DNA of 64,000 nucleotides from contig JABYQU010000017.1 of assembly GCA_022264855.1 (NCBI GenBank), positions 434,001-498,000 of the forward strand, in the 5' to 3' direction. This stretch comes from Lenzites betulinus. Its lineage: Eukaryota; Basidiomycota; Agaricomycetes; Polyporales; Polyporaceae. Made by a program: the position numbers and the translations under genes. Shown here piece after piece: positions 23,962 to 36,264 of the stretch. The notes below the pieces were generated by a model, which was not told the DNA's origin, searched no databases, and was given only the letters and a program-made list of their open reading frames with translations. Every line of letters starts with the position of its first letter. Position 1 is the stretch's first letter.

Positions 23962-24641
23962 TCACTGCACGTCGACGAGCAGGTTGCGCTCGAGGATGAA
24001 CTTGCCCTCCTTGTACTTCTGCGAGGGCTCGTACGCGTAGTCCTACACGCCGCAGAGGCGCGCCGGGCCACCGTGTCAGCGTCGTGCATTCCGGGGTGGG
24101 CCGGGACAAGGACGGGTGCAGCGGTGAAAGGGTGCACACGTACGTATTTCCAGCCTAGCGTCTGCCCGCACTTGACGCAGTAGATGTCCCGCACGGTGTG
24201 GTTTCCGGTGGTCATCTGCCTGTCGTTCGGCTCACCCTCCATCACGTTCACACTGCGTGGCCACAGAAGCGGCAGGAGAGAGGGAGGGCGGCAGCGAAGG
24301 GAGCGCATGGGCAGACGTTGCCATATTTAGCGGGCACAGACGGCGCCATGGGTAGTGAGGGTCAATGTTTTTGACAGGGAGAGGGAACGCTCGGTCAGCG
24401 AATGACAGAAGATATGGGGGTGTGCACGTACACTCCTTCAAAGAGATACGCCCGTCCGTGTTGCCCGTTGAACGCCTACGAATAGGGGAACGGTGTAAGC
24501 TTTGCCGGGGGTGGGTAGATGCGGGGAAAGCAGGGGACGTACTCGGGAGATCATCTGATGGATGGTGGCCAGGTGCGTCTTGCACTTGCAGCACCCGTAG
24601 ATGCGGGCACCAGAGAGGTAACGGCGGTAGCTCATGCCCAT
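23962..24641 (-). CDS. Yippee zinc-binding protein
   Basis: 110-aa protein of the yippee/Mis18-type zinc fold (YPEL family; Moh1 in yeast). Exons are 24641-24543, 24475-24432, 24252-24144 and 24042-23962. The start [11 protein letters not shown] leads into [21 protein letters not shown] with the first Cxx[13 protein letters not shown] follows, then [24 protein letters not shown] with the second CxxC, then TLGWKY, and the end reads [18 protein letters not shown]. Length and motif order are exactly those of the family, one of the most conserved in eukaryotes. Cellular role is poorly defined; family members are linked to cell growth and E3-ligase complexes. A TATA-like element is at about 24945-24953, with a CT-rich leader on the coding strand. 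Confidence 0.95.
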
Positions 24642-27386
24642 CTTGTCGAGGTTGTTAAGGCTTGGGGTGATCTAGGAGTGGTTGTTTGTGGCGCTGAAGG
24701 GACGGTCTCGAGAGATTGGAGAGGTCTGTGAGATCACACGAGAGGCGCAGAAAGGCCCCGAATTGCAATGGTCGAGTGGCGGGAGGCCTGTGGGATGGAC
24801 GGGAGAGCGGTGGCGAAAGGTACCTACACAGGTAGCTTGGAGCAATCAGCTGCAGCAGGGCTAGGCACGGCACACAGGGGGCGGGCAGCGGGGGTGGACG
24901 GCGTGGAATGGGAGTGGGGAGGCGAGGGGCGGAAAGAAAGAGAGGTTATATAGTCTGGACGTGTGAAGGGAGGTGATAAGGAGAGGCCAGGGACGTCGGG
25001 CGCAAGGTCGGACAGAGAGAATGGCCTGAGTCAGGAGACGCCGCCGCCGACCAGCTCTCCTCCGACCATGTCCGTTTGGGCTCGCCTCCCATTCCACACC
25101 GGCCGGCTCTCCTCACTGCCCTCGCCGCCGACCGCAGAATATATCATATCGATCTGACAGCTGCTCTCGGTACACGCTCGACCACGGCAACTCTTCCAGA
25201 CATCGATCTGTGCTTCTCTCCCCCGCTGCTGCGTGTAATCCGTGTGCAATCTGATACCCCTGCTGCACACGCTGCAGATGCTTGATATCCCGCTGCGCAT
25301 GTGGCTGCAGTAGCTGCAGCCTGCAAGGTCATAGGGCGGATGCAACTGCTGCATGCATAGCGCGCGGTTCCACACGCGCGGCTACCGTTCAGCGGATCTT
25401 TCAGCATGACGTCCCGGCCTATATGGCAGTTATGCGGGCCCACGCTCTAATTGCTGCACACCAAACCGCACACAGGATGCCAACAACACTAATACTGCGA
25501 CCACGCTACAGGTCACCGCATCACACCAGTCATAATACCGCACGCGTGATAGATGTGTGCACGTTCACACCGTCCGCATTCAACAGTATATGTGAGTCGC
25601 ACTTCCTTCCCAGCCGCGCGAGACTTCTCTGACCCGCCGCCAAGGTACGGAGCCCCCGCGCCCGCCCTCCTAGGCCTTCTCGCCCCGCTCGCGCAGCACC
25701 CCCCACGGCCCGGGCCCTGGCCTCAGCAGACTGCGCTTGGCACCGCGAGAACCTCGAGCGGCCGCTGCGAATCGCCCGACGCGCCGTCCCCGCGCGCGCG
25801 CTGCAGGGCTCGTATTTACGCATTAACGCCATCGCGCGCCCCCGCGAAGACACGGTTGTAAGGGACGCGCACCGCCCCCTGGCGGAGTGCCGGACGCGTC
25901 GGGCCTCCTGGGGCCGGCGGGCTGGCGAGGGGTGCCTAGGACGATCGTCTGGGTTCGCTGTCCTTCCGCCTGTCTCTCGAGCTGCCAGATCGTCGGTGGG
26001 AAGGGCTTTTGGGGGACAGGGCTGCAGCGAACCGCCGAGGAGTTCCTATCGCGACTGGTCCCGAGTAGCCTTGGCGGGGCCCGTTGCTCGACTCTTCGAG
26101 CACGCCAGCGTGGTGTGCTCATCTGATGGTTCGCGCTGGCGTTGCTCCGGGGCCCAGGGGGCAGATTTACGAAGTCGTTGGTCACCGGCCGTAGCGATTA
26201 CTCTTGGTGCGCTTCTAGATGGGAGGGCTCCTGCTTTATTGACCACGGTTGCCGCTAGATCCCTTCGCGCGGGCATCCCGTGCATATACCTTGACGTCCT
26301 GTTGACATGCGAGCATTTGCCGGCCGCTGCACTTCGTCGACTGGAACATGCGATACGTGGTCATGTCCGCGGGGCATGCCGGTATATTCCCTGTCTGGCT
26401 TATCGAAAACGAACCGCTAGAAACTCCTCTGGAACCATCGCTATGCCATGACAAAGCCGTTATCCTGACAGGCACATGTCAGCCTCACAGTCATCCGCCC
26501 GTGCCATAGACCAAATGTGCTCCACACGGTGTAGGACTCCAGGTGAGCCGCCCCCCTCCGCGATTGTCGGTGGCACATCCGCGGCACCAGGGATCGCCCC
26601 TAATTTGAATCCACCACCACCTCCCTTCGATACCCTGGATTCACGGAAAGCGGCTCCGTTCGAGTCGTACCGACACCAACATCCGACAACAGGCACTGCA
26701 GTGATCGGAGGGCGAGGCAGCAATTCGATCGGGACCACAACAACCGTCGGTTGCCATGGTGCAGCCCGAGGATTGCTACTGTGAGCCGCGGTCCGGACCT
26801 CGTACCTGAGGATCGGCGTACAACGTGAGCGGATGTGTGTTTGTTATCCGACCAGAAATTGCGAGAGCGCGTAGAGCGCACTGGTTTCGATCATAATCAC
26901 TCAAGGCTAGTGCAATGACTATGAAGGACTTCAAGCTGTCTCTAATTGGTGAGCATATAGTCAGGATTTATCACGGTGCTAGGTTGTTCATTATTCTAGT
27001 ACAGAGTTTCTACAAACATAGCTTCATACTTATGTTTGCCAACACTAGGTTATGAGAGTACCTTTCTGTCACGATCATCCGCAAAAGCCTTCGTGAACCG
27101 CTGCTTTATGTTTGGGCTCGATCGCAATCCCAACTTGTGGACGGCGGGTTCAGCACTCCGCAACTATGCGGCACGCGAATCCATCGGATGTATGTTCCAC
27201 TCTTTCTTCGAAGCGGTTTCTTGGTGTAGGCAGCGAACGCGGAAGTGGTTCGTAGATGTACAAGAGGAGGGCCTTTTCGTCCTCAATCTCCCATCCTCCT
27301 CATTCTGTTCCTGGTGAACGCAACTGCCCATCCCTCCTTCACCCAACCCGCACTTGCCCTACCACCCCACCCACTCTTCCTTCACC
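24642..27386. other. Divergent intergenic region (yippee and kinase promoters)
   Basis: 2.7 kb that contains the 5' flanks of both genes. The section around 25225-25365 is rich in GCTGCA words. Plus-strand frames such as 25996-26451 and 27036-27317 are unrecognised. The last 60 bp before the kinase start are strongly C-rich, a normal leader. Confidence 0.45.
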
Positions 27387-28704
27387 ATGTCTCCTGCCTC
27401 TTCCACCATGCCCGACTTCACCGGCTGCACCGTCGACGAGCGCTATCAAATCATCCGCCTCCTCGGCGCCGGCACCTACGGCGTCGTCTACCAAGCAGTG
27501 GATAACCACCCCTCTGCCGGTACAAAATCGCTCTACCGCGCGATCAAAATCATCTCCAAGGTCAACCGGAGGGAGTCCGAGCTCGACGCGGTGCGCCGGG
27601 AGATCGCTCTCCAGAGCATCGTCGCCGGGCACCGGAACATCGTCGGTCTCCGCGACGCGTTCGAGGACGACGACTACTTCTACATCATCCTCGACTACTG
27701 CCAGGGCGGCGACCTCTTCGAGCACATCTGCGAGAAGCGCACGTACGCGTACAACGACAACGTCCTGCGCAAGGCCTTCCTGTCCCTCGTGGACGCCGTC
27801 GAGGCGTGCCACGACGCGAAGGTCTTCCACCGCGACCTCAAGCCAGAGAACGTCCTCACCAACGAGGACGGCTCCGAAGTCTTCCTCGCAGACTTCGGGC
27901 TGGCCACCAACCAAACCATCGTCAACGAGTTTGGCGTTGGTACCAAAATCTACATGAGTCCTGGTATGTCACATATTCCATTCTTCCTGCCGCCGACTTG
28001 GAACTCACCTTCCGCCTATAGAATGCGTCGGTCGCGAGTTCGGATACAAGCCGTTCTGCGCCAGGTTCAGCGACGTGTGGGCCCTCGGCGTCATCCTGAT
28101 CAACATGATCAGCGGGCGCCACCCCTGGCAGAAGGCGACGATGGAGGACGAGTGCTTCGCGCGCTTCGTCCAAGATCCGGACTTCCTGCTCGACGTGCTG
28201 CCCATCTCGGACGGCGCGCACGACATCCTCCAGCGCCTCCTCGCGCTCAACCCGCTCCAGCGCATCACGCTCCCCGAGCTGCGCCGCGCGATCCTCGCCC
28301 TCGACACGTTCTTCCTGTCCGAGGCCGAGCTCGCCGCCGCCGGCGAGTTCGCGCAGATCGCCGCGGCGCAGCTCCTGGAGGACCAGGCGGGCGAGGAGAG
28401 GGACGTCGGGGCCACACGCTGCCCCGCCTCTCCCGCCGCGCAGTCGACGCACCACGCGGCAGCCGCGATTGATATCTCGGTGTTCCCCCCTCAGAAGGGG
28501 ACCCGGGATTGCTCAGCCGGCTCCGCTGTCGACTCCGCCGCGAGCTCGCGCGCGTCGTCCACGGACAGCGTGCTCGCCACGCCGGGGGCCACTACGCCGC
28601 TCCTGGTCGTGTGCGGGGGGAAGGAGGGCGGGGAGAGCGTGTGGGAGAAGCGGAGGGCGGAGGCGGAGTACTTGATATCCCGTCTCAGCAGCTTTCGGTT
28701 CTAG
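27387..28704 (+). CDS. Ran1/Pat1-like serine/threonine protein kinase
   Basis: 419-aa protein kinase. Exons are 27387-27963 and 28022-28704, with the 58-nt intron splitting the SPE motif. The kinase domain spans about residues 15-310: glycine loop LGAGTYGVVY, catalytic Lys in AIKII, HRDLKPENVL, ADFGLA, GTKIYMSPE and DVWALGVILINMISGRHPW. The spacing and the ECVGREFGY stretch after SPE match fungal Ran1/Pat1, Ksp and Sks1/Vhs1-type kinases, which link nutrient state to meiosis and growth; that role is inferred from the family. The C-terminal 110 residues are Ser/Ala-rich and probably disordered. An ATG 21 nt further in (MPDF) is an alternative start. Confidence 0.92.
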
Positions 28705-28714
28705 CCAGGGGACC

Positions 28715-28762
28715 ACAACCACCACCATCACCACCACCACCACCACCACCACCACCACCACT
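28715..28762 (+). repeat. ACC trinucleotide microsatellite
   Basis: About 15 nearly perfect ACC/CAC repeats start 10 bp after the kinase stop codon, so they probably lie in its 3' UTR. Length variation between strains is likely. Confidence 0.9.
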
Positions 28763-29367
28763 CGTTCAGCTTGTGGATCTGTTCGTCGTCTTCTACCATA
28801 TGTGTTCGCTGCCGGCACCGTCATGTATGGACGTGGAGGCTCGAATAGACTTTTTGGTTCGACCACATTTTCCTGCGTGACTTAAGTTATCATTGCGTGA
28901 AGACCAATTGCAAGAATACAGGGGATACAAGTTCAAGTCATGTTACCTATAGCACTCATTGAATCTGGGATCTGCGACGAGACAAAACGGGTGGAGGTTC
29001 GCCGCTGCGTCCGAGCCGGCCGCGATTCATTTTGGCCAAACTTACGACCGCCACAGCCACAGCGAAAGAAGCGCCGGTCCGCCTCAACGCCTGCCAAATT
29101 GGGCCTAAGCTTTTCGCGGGCGGGCGCCTGTGCGGGGACTCGAACAACGTCCATCCGCCCTCCACTCGCCCGCCGCCCCTCCAGCCGCTGCTCGCGCCTT
29201 GCGGTCCTCTACGCCGTACCAGGGCGCCCTCTATCGATTATCAGCTCGTGGTTAATACATCTCTGGGATCACTTTGTCATCTCGCGCTCGATATCTGGAC
29301 GCGACCACAGCGTAGAGGACAACTTCGCTCGCGTCCACAACCTCCCGCCCCTTTGCATCGTGCATCC
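28763..29367. other. Intergenic, promoter of ULP1
   Basis: 600 bp between kinase and ULP1, in tandem orientation. It is C-rich near the ULP1 start. No separate gene is supported. Confidence 0.45.
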
Positions 29368-31666
29368 ATGCCCTCACACAAGCGACCCGCGAGTGAGACC
29401 CTGCTACCGTTACGTGCCCCGAAACAGCGTAGGACGACGACACACCACCCGTTGGGCGGGAACAGCAGCCCCTCCCAGAACGAAGCCCTCTTCGCACGGT
29501 GGACACGGCTTGGGATGGAGTTCTGGAGCGTTCTGCGCGACACCGTCGTCAGCATAACCTCTTGTGAGTGTGGTTGGTAGAGTACTCTTCGCCGTGGCTG
29601 ACGCCCGGGTGCATTCAGTCGGGACGCCGTCTGACTCGGACGCGATGCCTTCGGGACCTTCTCGACCACATATTGGAGACTACCCACAAGAGCGGGCTGC
29701 AATGCCGTCCCCGCCGCCGTCACCACCGCCTCCACCCCCACCGCGCGCGACAACATCCGCCCGTCAACTTCCCCCACGGCCCGCCATCCCTACTTTCTCA
29801 AGAAGTCGAGACGCCCACCAATCCCAGCCGAAGTCGCTTTCAACGTCCGCCCCTGCAGCAAACGAGATCCACGAACGAGTACAACCGCAGCAGCCGAACC
29901 CGTACGTGTACAAGCCCATACTCACCAAGTACGCAAGCATGCAGGCGAACGCCGTCGCGTCGACGTCCAAGAGCACGATCCCGCCAGCGGAGGCGGCTCC
30001 AAAGGTGTCTGGGTTCCCTGACGACACGCGTTCATCAGGGCTCATGTCCCCGCCGTCTACGCAGGCTTCGGAGTCGTCTATCCGGTCCGCCATTACGCAG
30101 ACGTATCCAGAGATCAGCGCAGCGCTGGCGGAGACGCACACGCACAGAAGGAAGAGGTCGGCGAAGAAGTATGTCGAGCGGGAGCACATTCACGCTAAGC
30201 AGGTGAGGCGGCCGAGTCTGTGCGCGTGGTCCATGCGTGGCTGACGCCCTCGCAGCACAAGGCGCGTGTGCAGGAGGAGAAGAAGCGGACGCGGGAAGAG
30301 ATGGAGAAGGACCTCAAGGAGCTCTACCACATCAAGCGCTCCGCGGGGTTCAACTCAGACTTCGACTCTTTCAGGAGTGCGTCTTGCTGATCAGGCCTCT
30401 GATACCACGATGCTGAGCTTGTCTCCAGGTCTGCTCAGCTACCAGGCTCGACTCGAGGCACTGGACAAGACCGGGGCACTCTCTCGTACGTTCACTCGTG
30501 CTCTTTGACACGTAGCGAGCACCAATTGTGTTGCAGCTTCTCCGTCATTAGCGGACTTGCGCTCCAAGGCAAAGCAAGACGAATATCGCCGACACTCGTT
30601 CCCCGATCATGTCGACCCCGACTTCCTGCAACGCGCGATCCGCAAAGCCCAAGATGCACTCAAAGGCCCCAAGCCCCCGAAACCATACATACCATCGCTC
30701 GACGAGCTCCGGCGCGCGCGACTGGCGAAGGACGAGGAGATCGAGGAACGCCTCCGGCCAAAACGCAAGCCCCTGCCCGCGGCGCTCCCACCAAAGGACG
30801 AGGCGGCAGTGGACGCACTCTTCCGCAAACGCGGGGTGATCGCGAAGGTCGCGCGAGAGCAGGTTTCGCACGAGGACATCTCACGCCTCCAACCATGCCA
30901 GTGGCTGAACGACGAGGTCATTAACTTCTACGGGAACCTCATCCTCACGCGTGCGGACGAGTCGAAGGAGAATCCGGGCGCAAACGGCATGGCGGGCGGC
31001 GGGCGCAAGGCGCCGCTGAACGCGCATTACTTCAGTACGTTCTTCTGGTCGAAGATGAAGGGGCAGGGGTACCAGAAGGCGCGGATGTCGAAGTGGACGA
31101 AGAAGGTGCGTAGTTCCCTTCATCCCTGTTGGCGATGATGTCTCAATGTAGGGTTGCATACTAGATCGACATCTTCTCGAAGGATGTGATACTCATCCCA
31201 GTGAACCATAACAACGCGCACTGGACGGCCGCAGCGATTAACTTCCGCAAGAAGCGGATAGAGTCGTACGATAGCATGGGTATGGAGCGCGGACAGGTCT
31301 TTAAGGTACGTTATATACGTGTTATCTACGTGCGTTTATTGAACGACGCCCTGGGCAGATCCTCCGCCAGTATTTGGACGAGGAGCACCGAGACAAGAAA
31401 AAGAAGCCGTTCGACTTCACCGGCTGGCAAGACTACACACTACCCGTAAGCCATCCCCGTTCCCTTTCGCAGGCGCGCCACTGACTCCGCCGCAGGATAC
31501 CCCACAGCAGGAAAACGGCTACGACTGCGGCGTGTTCACCTGCCAGTTCCTCGAGGCGCTGTCGAGAGGCGAAGAGGAGTTCCCGTTCACGCAGGCCAAC
31601 ATGGCCTACTTGAGGCGCAAGATGGTCTGGGAGATCGGGCATGCGAAGCTGCGCGACGAGCCATGA
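29368..31666 (+). CDS. ULP1: SUMO-specific protease (Ulp1/SENP family, C48)
   Basis: 641-aa cysteine protease that matures SUMO and removes it from targets. Eight exons: 29368-29563, 29619-30202, 30256-30376, 30429-30485, 30537-31105, 31165-31305, 31359-31445 and 31496-31666. The N-terminal 400 residues are low-complexity with a basic helical part (HKARVQEEKKRTREEMEKDLKEL). The C48 domain begins near residue 420 with WLNDEVINFY. The catalytic triad is visible as His in NNAHW (about 528), Asp in ESYDSMG (about 545) and Cys in NGYDCGVF (about 596), with the oxyanion Gln in TPQQENG. This is the Ulp1/SENP1-2 arrangement, not Ulp2. It is convergent with BET1, 235 bp away. Confidence 0.95.
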
Positions 31667-31901
31667 CGGCCGTGTTTGTCTAACATTGGAACACCCCCGT
31701 GTGTGCGCGTCGTTTGATTTGTACCTTATTCGTTTTGTTGCGCTGCGGTTAGCCTAGCCTACGAGATTTAATGGCTCGCCCCCGATTACGGGGCGGCAGC
31801 GAGTTCTTCTTGCTCTCTTGACATGTGTGTTGGGCATTTGCATTCGTACCACCGAGACCCGGATTTCGAGGCTGGGAAGGCGCAAGTAGTGTGTATCATT
31901 A

Positions 31902-32522
31902 CTATCTCCGAAACCACCACACAATGATGAAGAACCAGAAGACGACGATGAGAAATAGGATGTACCAGAGCCAGCGGCAGCCTTGCCTCGCGGCCATGTT
32001 GTTCATGCGGCGGAACGTGCCCGCGAGGATGCCAGACGTCTCCGAGAACGCGTCGTTCTGTACGTAAATGCCGTGCGTTTAGAGGGGAGCTGGGAGAGCT
32101 GGGTGCAACAGAGGAAAGCGCACCATTTGACTGAGCTGCACGGTCGACTCGCGAACTTCGTTGCCAATGCCAATCGTGATCTATGGTCGTCTGTGCCGTT
32201 AGCCAAGCTCCGCCACAGCACGCTCACTCACGCACATCCTTGAGCAGCTTGACCTTGGCCGTGAGGCCCTCGAGGTGCTCGTCGTTCTGACCCTCCAGAT
32301 CGTCTGCATAGCGCTGGCCTTGAGCCTGGAAAGGCACATCTCTGCCTAGGCCGCTGCCGCCATATGGCGAAGAACGTCCCGAGGAGGGCGGGGTGGTGTA
32401 GTCGGCCGTGCCGAGGAGGTTGGAACGGTCACGGAGATTGGTCCTGTGTCTGAGCACGGCGCGCAGCCATGAGTTCCCTGACAGACGAGCAGTCGGAAGG
32501 GTAGAACTGACCGTTGGGACAT
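31902..32522 (-). CDS. BET1: Bet1-type ER-Golgi SNARE
   Basis: 145-aa tail-anchored SNARE for ER-to-Golgi vesicle fusion. Exons are 32522-32512 (only 11 nt), 32449-32236, 32180-32124 and 32057-31902. The N-terminus (MSQRHRTNLRDRSNLLG) is followed by a Ser/Gly-rich linker. The SNARE helix spans about residues 60-115 (LEGLTAKVKLLKDITIGIG, then NEVRESTVQLSQMNDAF, then SGILAGTFRRM). A single C-terminal membrane anchor (LWYILFLIVVFWFFIIVWW) ends RR. This is the Bet1 layout, somewhat longer than yeast Bet1 because of the linker. Sft1 is an alternative, but the IGIGNEV signature favours Bet1. A TATAA element lies about 60 bp upstream. Confidence 0.9.
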
Positions 32523-33075
32523 GGCGTGAGCAGACCAGCTGGGCTCAGTGTCGCATGGGGTTAAGAGCTGTCACTGCGTGTTATAAAGAATTTGCTACAG
32601 AAAAATGTGTCTCAAATACCAAGTTTTCTATCCATTTTGTGCTCATTTACTACGACCTGGAATATCCACAGGTTTGTACGGAACATATCTAGTACGATCA
32701 CGTGCCGAACACGTCGAACCCCAGATAAGGCACAGAGGTCTTCGCGACGGGCATAACACTCTTGAAGGCAAACCTCCACCATCTCTCCTCCTCCTCCTCG
32801 AAGGGCCGTCGCCCCCACACCGCCGCCTCTTCCTCATTCCGATGCCTGTAAGGCATCCCCCTCCCCCCGACTCAGCACTAGCCCATGTAGTATGTTCTGA
32901 CCTACTAATCAAACAGCACGATCAGTGCGGAAAACGCGCATATAGTGAGGTAAAATCATCATTACTAGCTTATGACCGGTGACCTTTCAAACTGATGTTA
33001 GTACTAACCGATTTCTGCAGCCCATCGGTACATTTTTTGGCCGCGCTTGTTCAACTTCTGACAGCCTTCGAGCTC

Positions 33076-33192
33076 GTTACTAATATTACCAACTTACTAA
33101 CTTACTAACTCTAACATCACTAACATACTAATCTACTAACGTCACTAACTTACTGACTTACTGACATTACTAACAATACTGACATACTAATC
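33076..33192 (+). repeat. Degenerate tandem repeat of TACTAAC-like words
   Basis: About 14 copies of an 8-9 bp unit close to CTTACTAA, with variants such as CATACTAAT and CTTACTGA, run almost without interruption. A second AT-rich block with TAGTAGT/TAGTGT words follows at 33224-33262, partly complementary in character. It is in a non-coding gap. Confidence 0.85.
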
Positions 33193-34041
33193 TTGAGGGC
33201 TTTATGAGGCCCAAGTACGTTGTAAGTACTCTTAGTAGTGTATAGTAGTATATGTAGTGTCTCATGTTCAATATATATCTTGTGCCGGCCGCATATGATA
33301 GCTGTGGCTTGAGTGCTATGTAAGCGCCAACGCGCGAAGAGCCAGGCTACGTCATTTGGAATAGGCGCCTTCAAAAAACATTGAAGAAAACTAGCGGAAA
33401 ACGGTATATATTGTGTGCGTTTGCTCGGGGTTTGCTGCGAAATAATATCAAGAAAATATCCATTATACTCTGACTTTGACTGACATTTTTAGGTAGCAAA
33501 TTTCGGGCGACGCCCAGTGTGTGAGTTCCCGCCGCCACAACGCCCCACGCCGACGTGTAGGCGCTTGTCGCGTAAGTACCGCGGCACTCTTGCCGCGCGT
33601 GCCTGCTGCTGCTTGACGTTGTCGACCACGACCACCGACTTGACGGAAATCCACCGCTCAAATTCAAGACTCAGACTCTCGTCATGAACGGAATATGCGG
33701 CTGTTTGCCTTTCACGTAAGACAGATAACGCCAAGGTCGCAGAACATGCCACAAGACCTGCGAAGTGGCGACCTGCCATCATCCTACTCACCTTCCGGCG
33801 GCTCATGACCCCCCGGGGCCCCGCCGGCTTGGGCGGGCCTGCAGGATGTTCTGTTTCTCTGCACAACGCCGACCGTCTCGGCCATTGCCCGCTTCTGTGA
33901 CCTGTCATATGGCCAGGGAAAACTATGTCGGCCCCAGTCGGTCGTCATACGCTTCTTGCATGTGAGCACCTTCCCGTCTTGCTTCTGCACCTTGGACCAT
34001 TCTGACGGATGTATTGGCAACGGCGTTAGCAGTGTTAGCAG

Positions 34042-34048
34042 TATAAAA
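34042..34048 (+). promoter_or_regulatory. TATA box of the rhamnosidase gene
   Basis: TATAAAA lies 54 bp before the ATG at 34102, which implies a very short 5' UTR. Strong TATA boxes with short leaders are typical of inducible secreted-enzyme genes. Confidence 0.7.
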
Positions 34049-34101
34049 TGCCTCTAGCAGCGAGTGCTAATGGTACACGCTCGCCCGTAATCGTGTGAGC
34101 T

Positions 34102-36264
34102 ATGCGTGCTCTGACCTGCCTTCTTCTGCTCGTGGCTTCAGCTGCGGCCGCGATCCCGTACCAACAGTACATTCTCGCACCTCCCTCTAGGACTATCCGT
34201 CCAGTCTCTGTCTTCCGCCAACATGGCTCTATCTCTTCGCCAAATGGCCTGCTGGAGCACTCGCAGGGAGGGAAGGGCCTTGTCTTGAACGCCTTTAACG
34301 CCTCTGTAACTTACGACTTCGGCAAAAACATCGGCGGCTTGGTCAACTTCGACCTGACGTCCCATGCCGGGAGCGTCGGGGTTACGTTCTCAGAGAGCTC
34401 CCTCTGGGTATCACCGCAGGCCTGTGATGCTACCGCTGACGCCGGATTGGACACCGTGCTGGTATTTAACATATCCAAGTCAGGCCACTACGAGGCCCCT
34501 GCAGAAAAAGAGCGTGGTGCTTTCCGCTACCTGACGGTAGTCAATCTTGGAAACAGCAAGGTCGAGTTCAAGGACCTGTGGGTCCAGTTTACTGCGATGC
34601 CACATTGGGAGGATAACGCCCTCCGTGACTACACCGGATGGTTCCACTCGAATGACGAGCAGTTAAACAGGTAAGTCAAATTCATAGTTCTTTAGCTCTG
34701 GTGTGCCTATTTACTAACGTTCAACTCAGAGTGTGGTATGCAGGTATGATTCCGCAGTCTGTATAACTCTACGCACATCACCAACCAAACACAGGCGCAT
34801 ATACGAACCAACTGGTCACGATCAACCCCAAGCGGGGAGATTCCCTCCTCGGCGGCGATTGGCACCTTAACACTACCATCACCAACGGTACCTCCGTACT
34901 GACCGACGGCGCAAAGCGGGACAGGCTCGTCTGGAGCGGCGACATGGCCATCGCAGTCCCAGGCATCGCAGTAACCACGTTCGACCTCATCTCCATCCGC
35001 AACGCCCTCGACTCGCTCTTCGGGCTCCAGGCCGCCAACGGGCAGCTCCCATACGCCGGCTTCCCCTTCAACGAGCGCGGCCTCGTCTCGTTCACCTACC
35101 ACCTCTACGCGCTCATCGGCGTCGCCAACTTCTACCTCTGGAGCGGCGACAAACCATTCCTCGACGCCAAGTGGCCCGCCTGGAAGCTCGCGATGCAGTG
35201 GGCGACGCAGCAGATCGACGCCTCCGGGCTCGCGAACGTCACCGCGCCCAACGACTGGCTGCGCTTCGGCATGGGCGGGCACAACATCGAGGCGAACTCC
35301 ATCCTCTTCTACACGCTCTCCCTCGGCGCGGGCCTCGCGCACGACGAGGGCGACGCCGCCACCGCGAGCACCTACGCCGCGCTCGCCAGCACCATCCAGC
35401 AGGCCGCCGTCCCGCTCCTCTGGCAGCCCGCCGTCGGCCTCTTCCGCGACAACGAGACGACGACGCTCGCGCCGCAGGACGGGAACGCATGGGCGATCAA
35501 GTCCGGGCTCCTTGCGCCCTCCTCCAACTACTCCGGCGCGATCTCCGCCGCGCTCCAGTCGCGCTGGGGCGCGTTCGGGGCGCCCGCGCCCGAGGCGGCC
35601 GACGCGATCTCGCCGTTCATCAGCGGCTTCGAGCTCGAGGCGCACTTCATGGCGCGCCGCCCCGCGGCGGCGCTCGCGCTCATCCGGAACATGTGGGCGG
35701 ACTTCATGCTCGACGACCCGCGCATGACGAACAGCACGTTCATCGAGGGCTACTCGACGAGCGGCGCGCTGCACTACGCGCCGTACGCGAACGACGCGCG
35801 CATCTCGCACGCGCACGGGTGGGCCACGGGCCCCACGAGCGCACTCACGGTACGTACCTCCGTGTGCCCGAGGCTTGATCATGTGCGGCGCGTGCTGACG
35901 GGGGTTCACGCAGACGTTCGTGGGCGGGATACAGATCCTGAGCGGCGCGGGCGCGACGTGGACGATCGCCCCGCAACCAGGGGACCTCACCGCCGTCGAC
36001 ACGGGCTTCTCGACGCCGAAAGGCAAATTCACGTCCAAGTGGACCAACAAGAAGAACACGTTCACGCTCACGATCCGCACGCCGGCGGGCACGACGGGCA
36101 GCGTCGGCATACCGCTCCCCGCGGGCGCGCAGAGCTCCGCGCGGCTCACGGGCGGACCGGGCGGGAACGCGAAGGCGGCGACGGTGCGGGGGGACGACGC
36201 CGGGGTGTACTGGATTGAGGATCTGCCGGGGGGGAGTTACGTGTTCGTCGCGACGGGGGTGTGA
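34102..36264 (+). CDS. Secreted alpha-L-rhamnosidase-like glycosidase (GH78 type)
   Basis: 662-aa secreted enzyme. Exons are 34102-34670, 34730-34743 (14 nt), 34795-35849 and 35914-36264. A signal peptide (MRALTCLLLLVASAAAA) is followed by a beta-rich domain (residues 18-190) and an (alpha/alpha)6 barrel (about 195-545). The barrel contains KRDRLVWSGDMAIAVP, the conserved acidic motif of GH78 rhamnosidases, and SGFELEAHF and HAHGWATGP. A C-terminal beta-sandwich closes the protein. Several NxT/S sites fit secretion. The likely substrate is terminal alpha-L-rhamnose on plant pectin (rhamnogalacturonan) or flavonoid glycosides; this is inference from the family. Related fungal GH families with the same six-hairpin fold cannot be ruled out without a search. 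Confidence 0.88.

Larger units (their letters stand above)
32523..34101. other. Intergenic region with AT-rich repeat
   Basis: 1.6 kb between the divergent BET1 and rhamnosidase genes. The middle is much more AT-rich than its surroundings and contains a CTAAC-type tandem repeat. A pair of minus-strand frames (33371-34020) was examined; they are unrecognised and do not splice convincingly. Confidence 0.5.

Noticed and set aside
33371..34020. Possible minus-strand gene just upstream of the rhamnosidase
   Set aside because: The frames need a 34-nt intron or unlikely junctions to be joined, and no family is recognisable. A promoter role for the rhamnosidase is simpler.
34707..36149. 480-codon open frame antisense to the rhamnosidase gene
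   Set aside because: It is fully overlapped by conserved coding sequence on the other strand, is Arg/Glu/Val-rich, and reflects the GC-rich third positions of the real gene.
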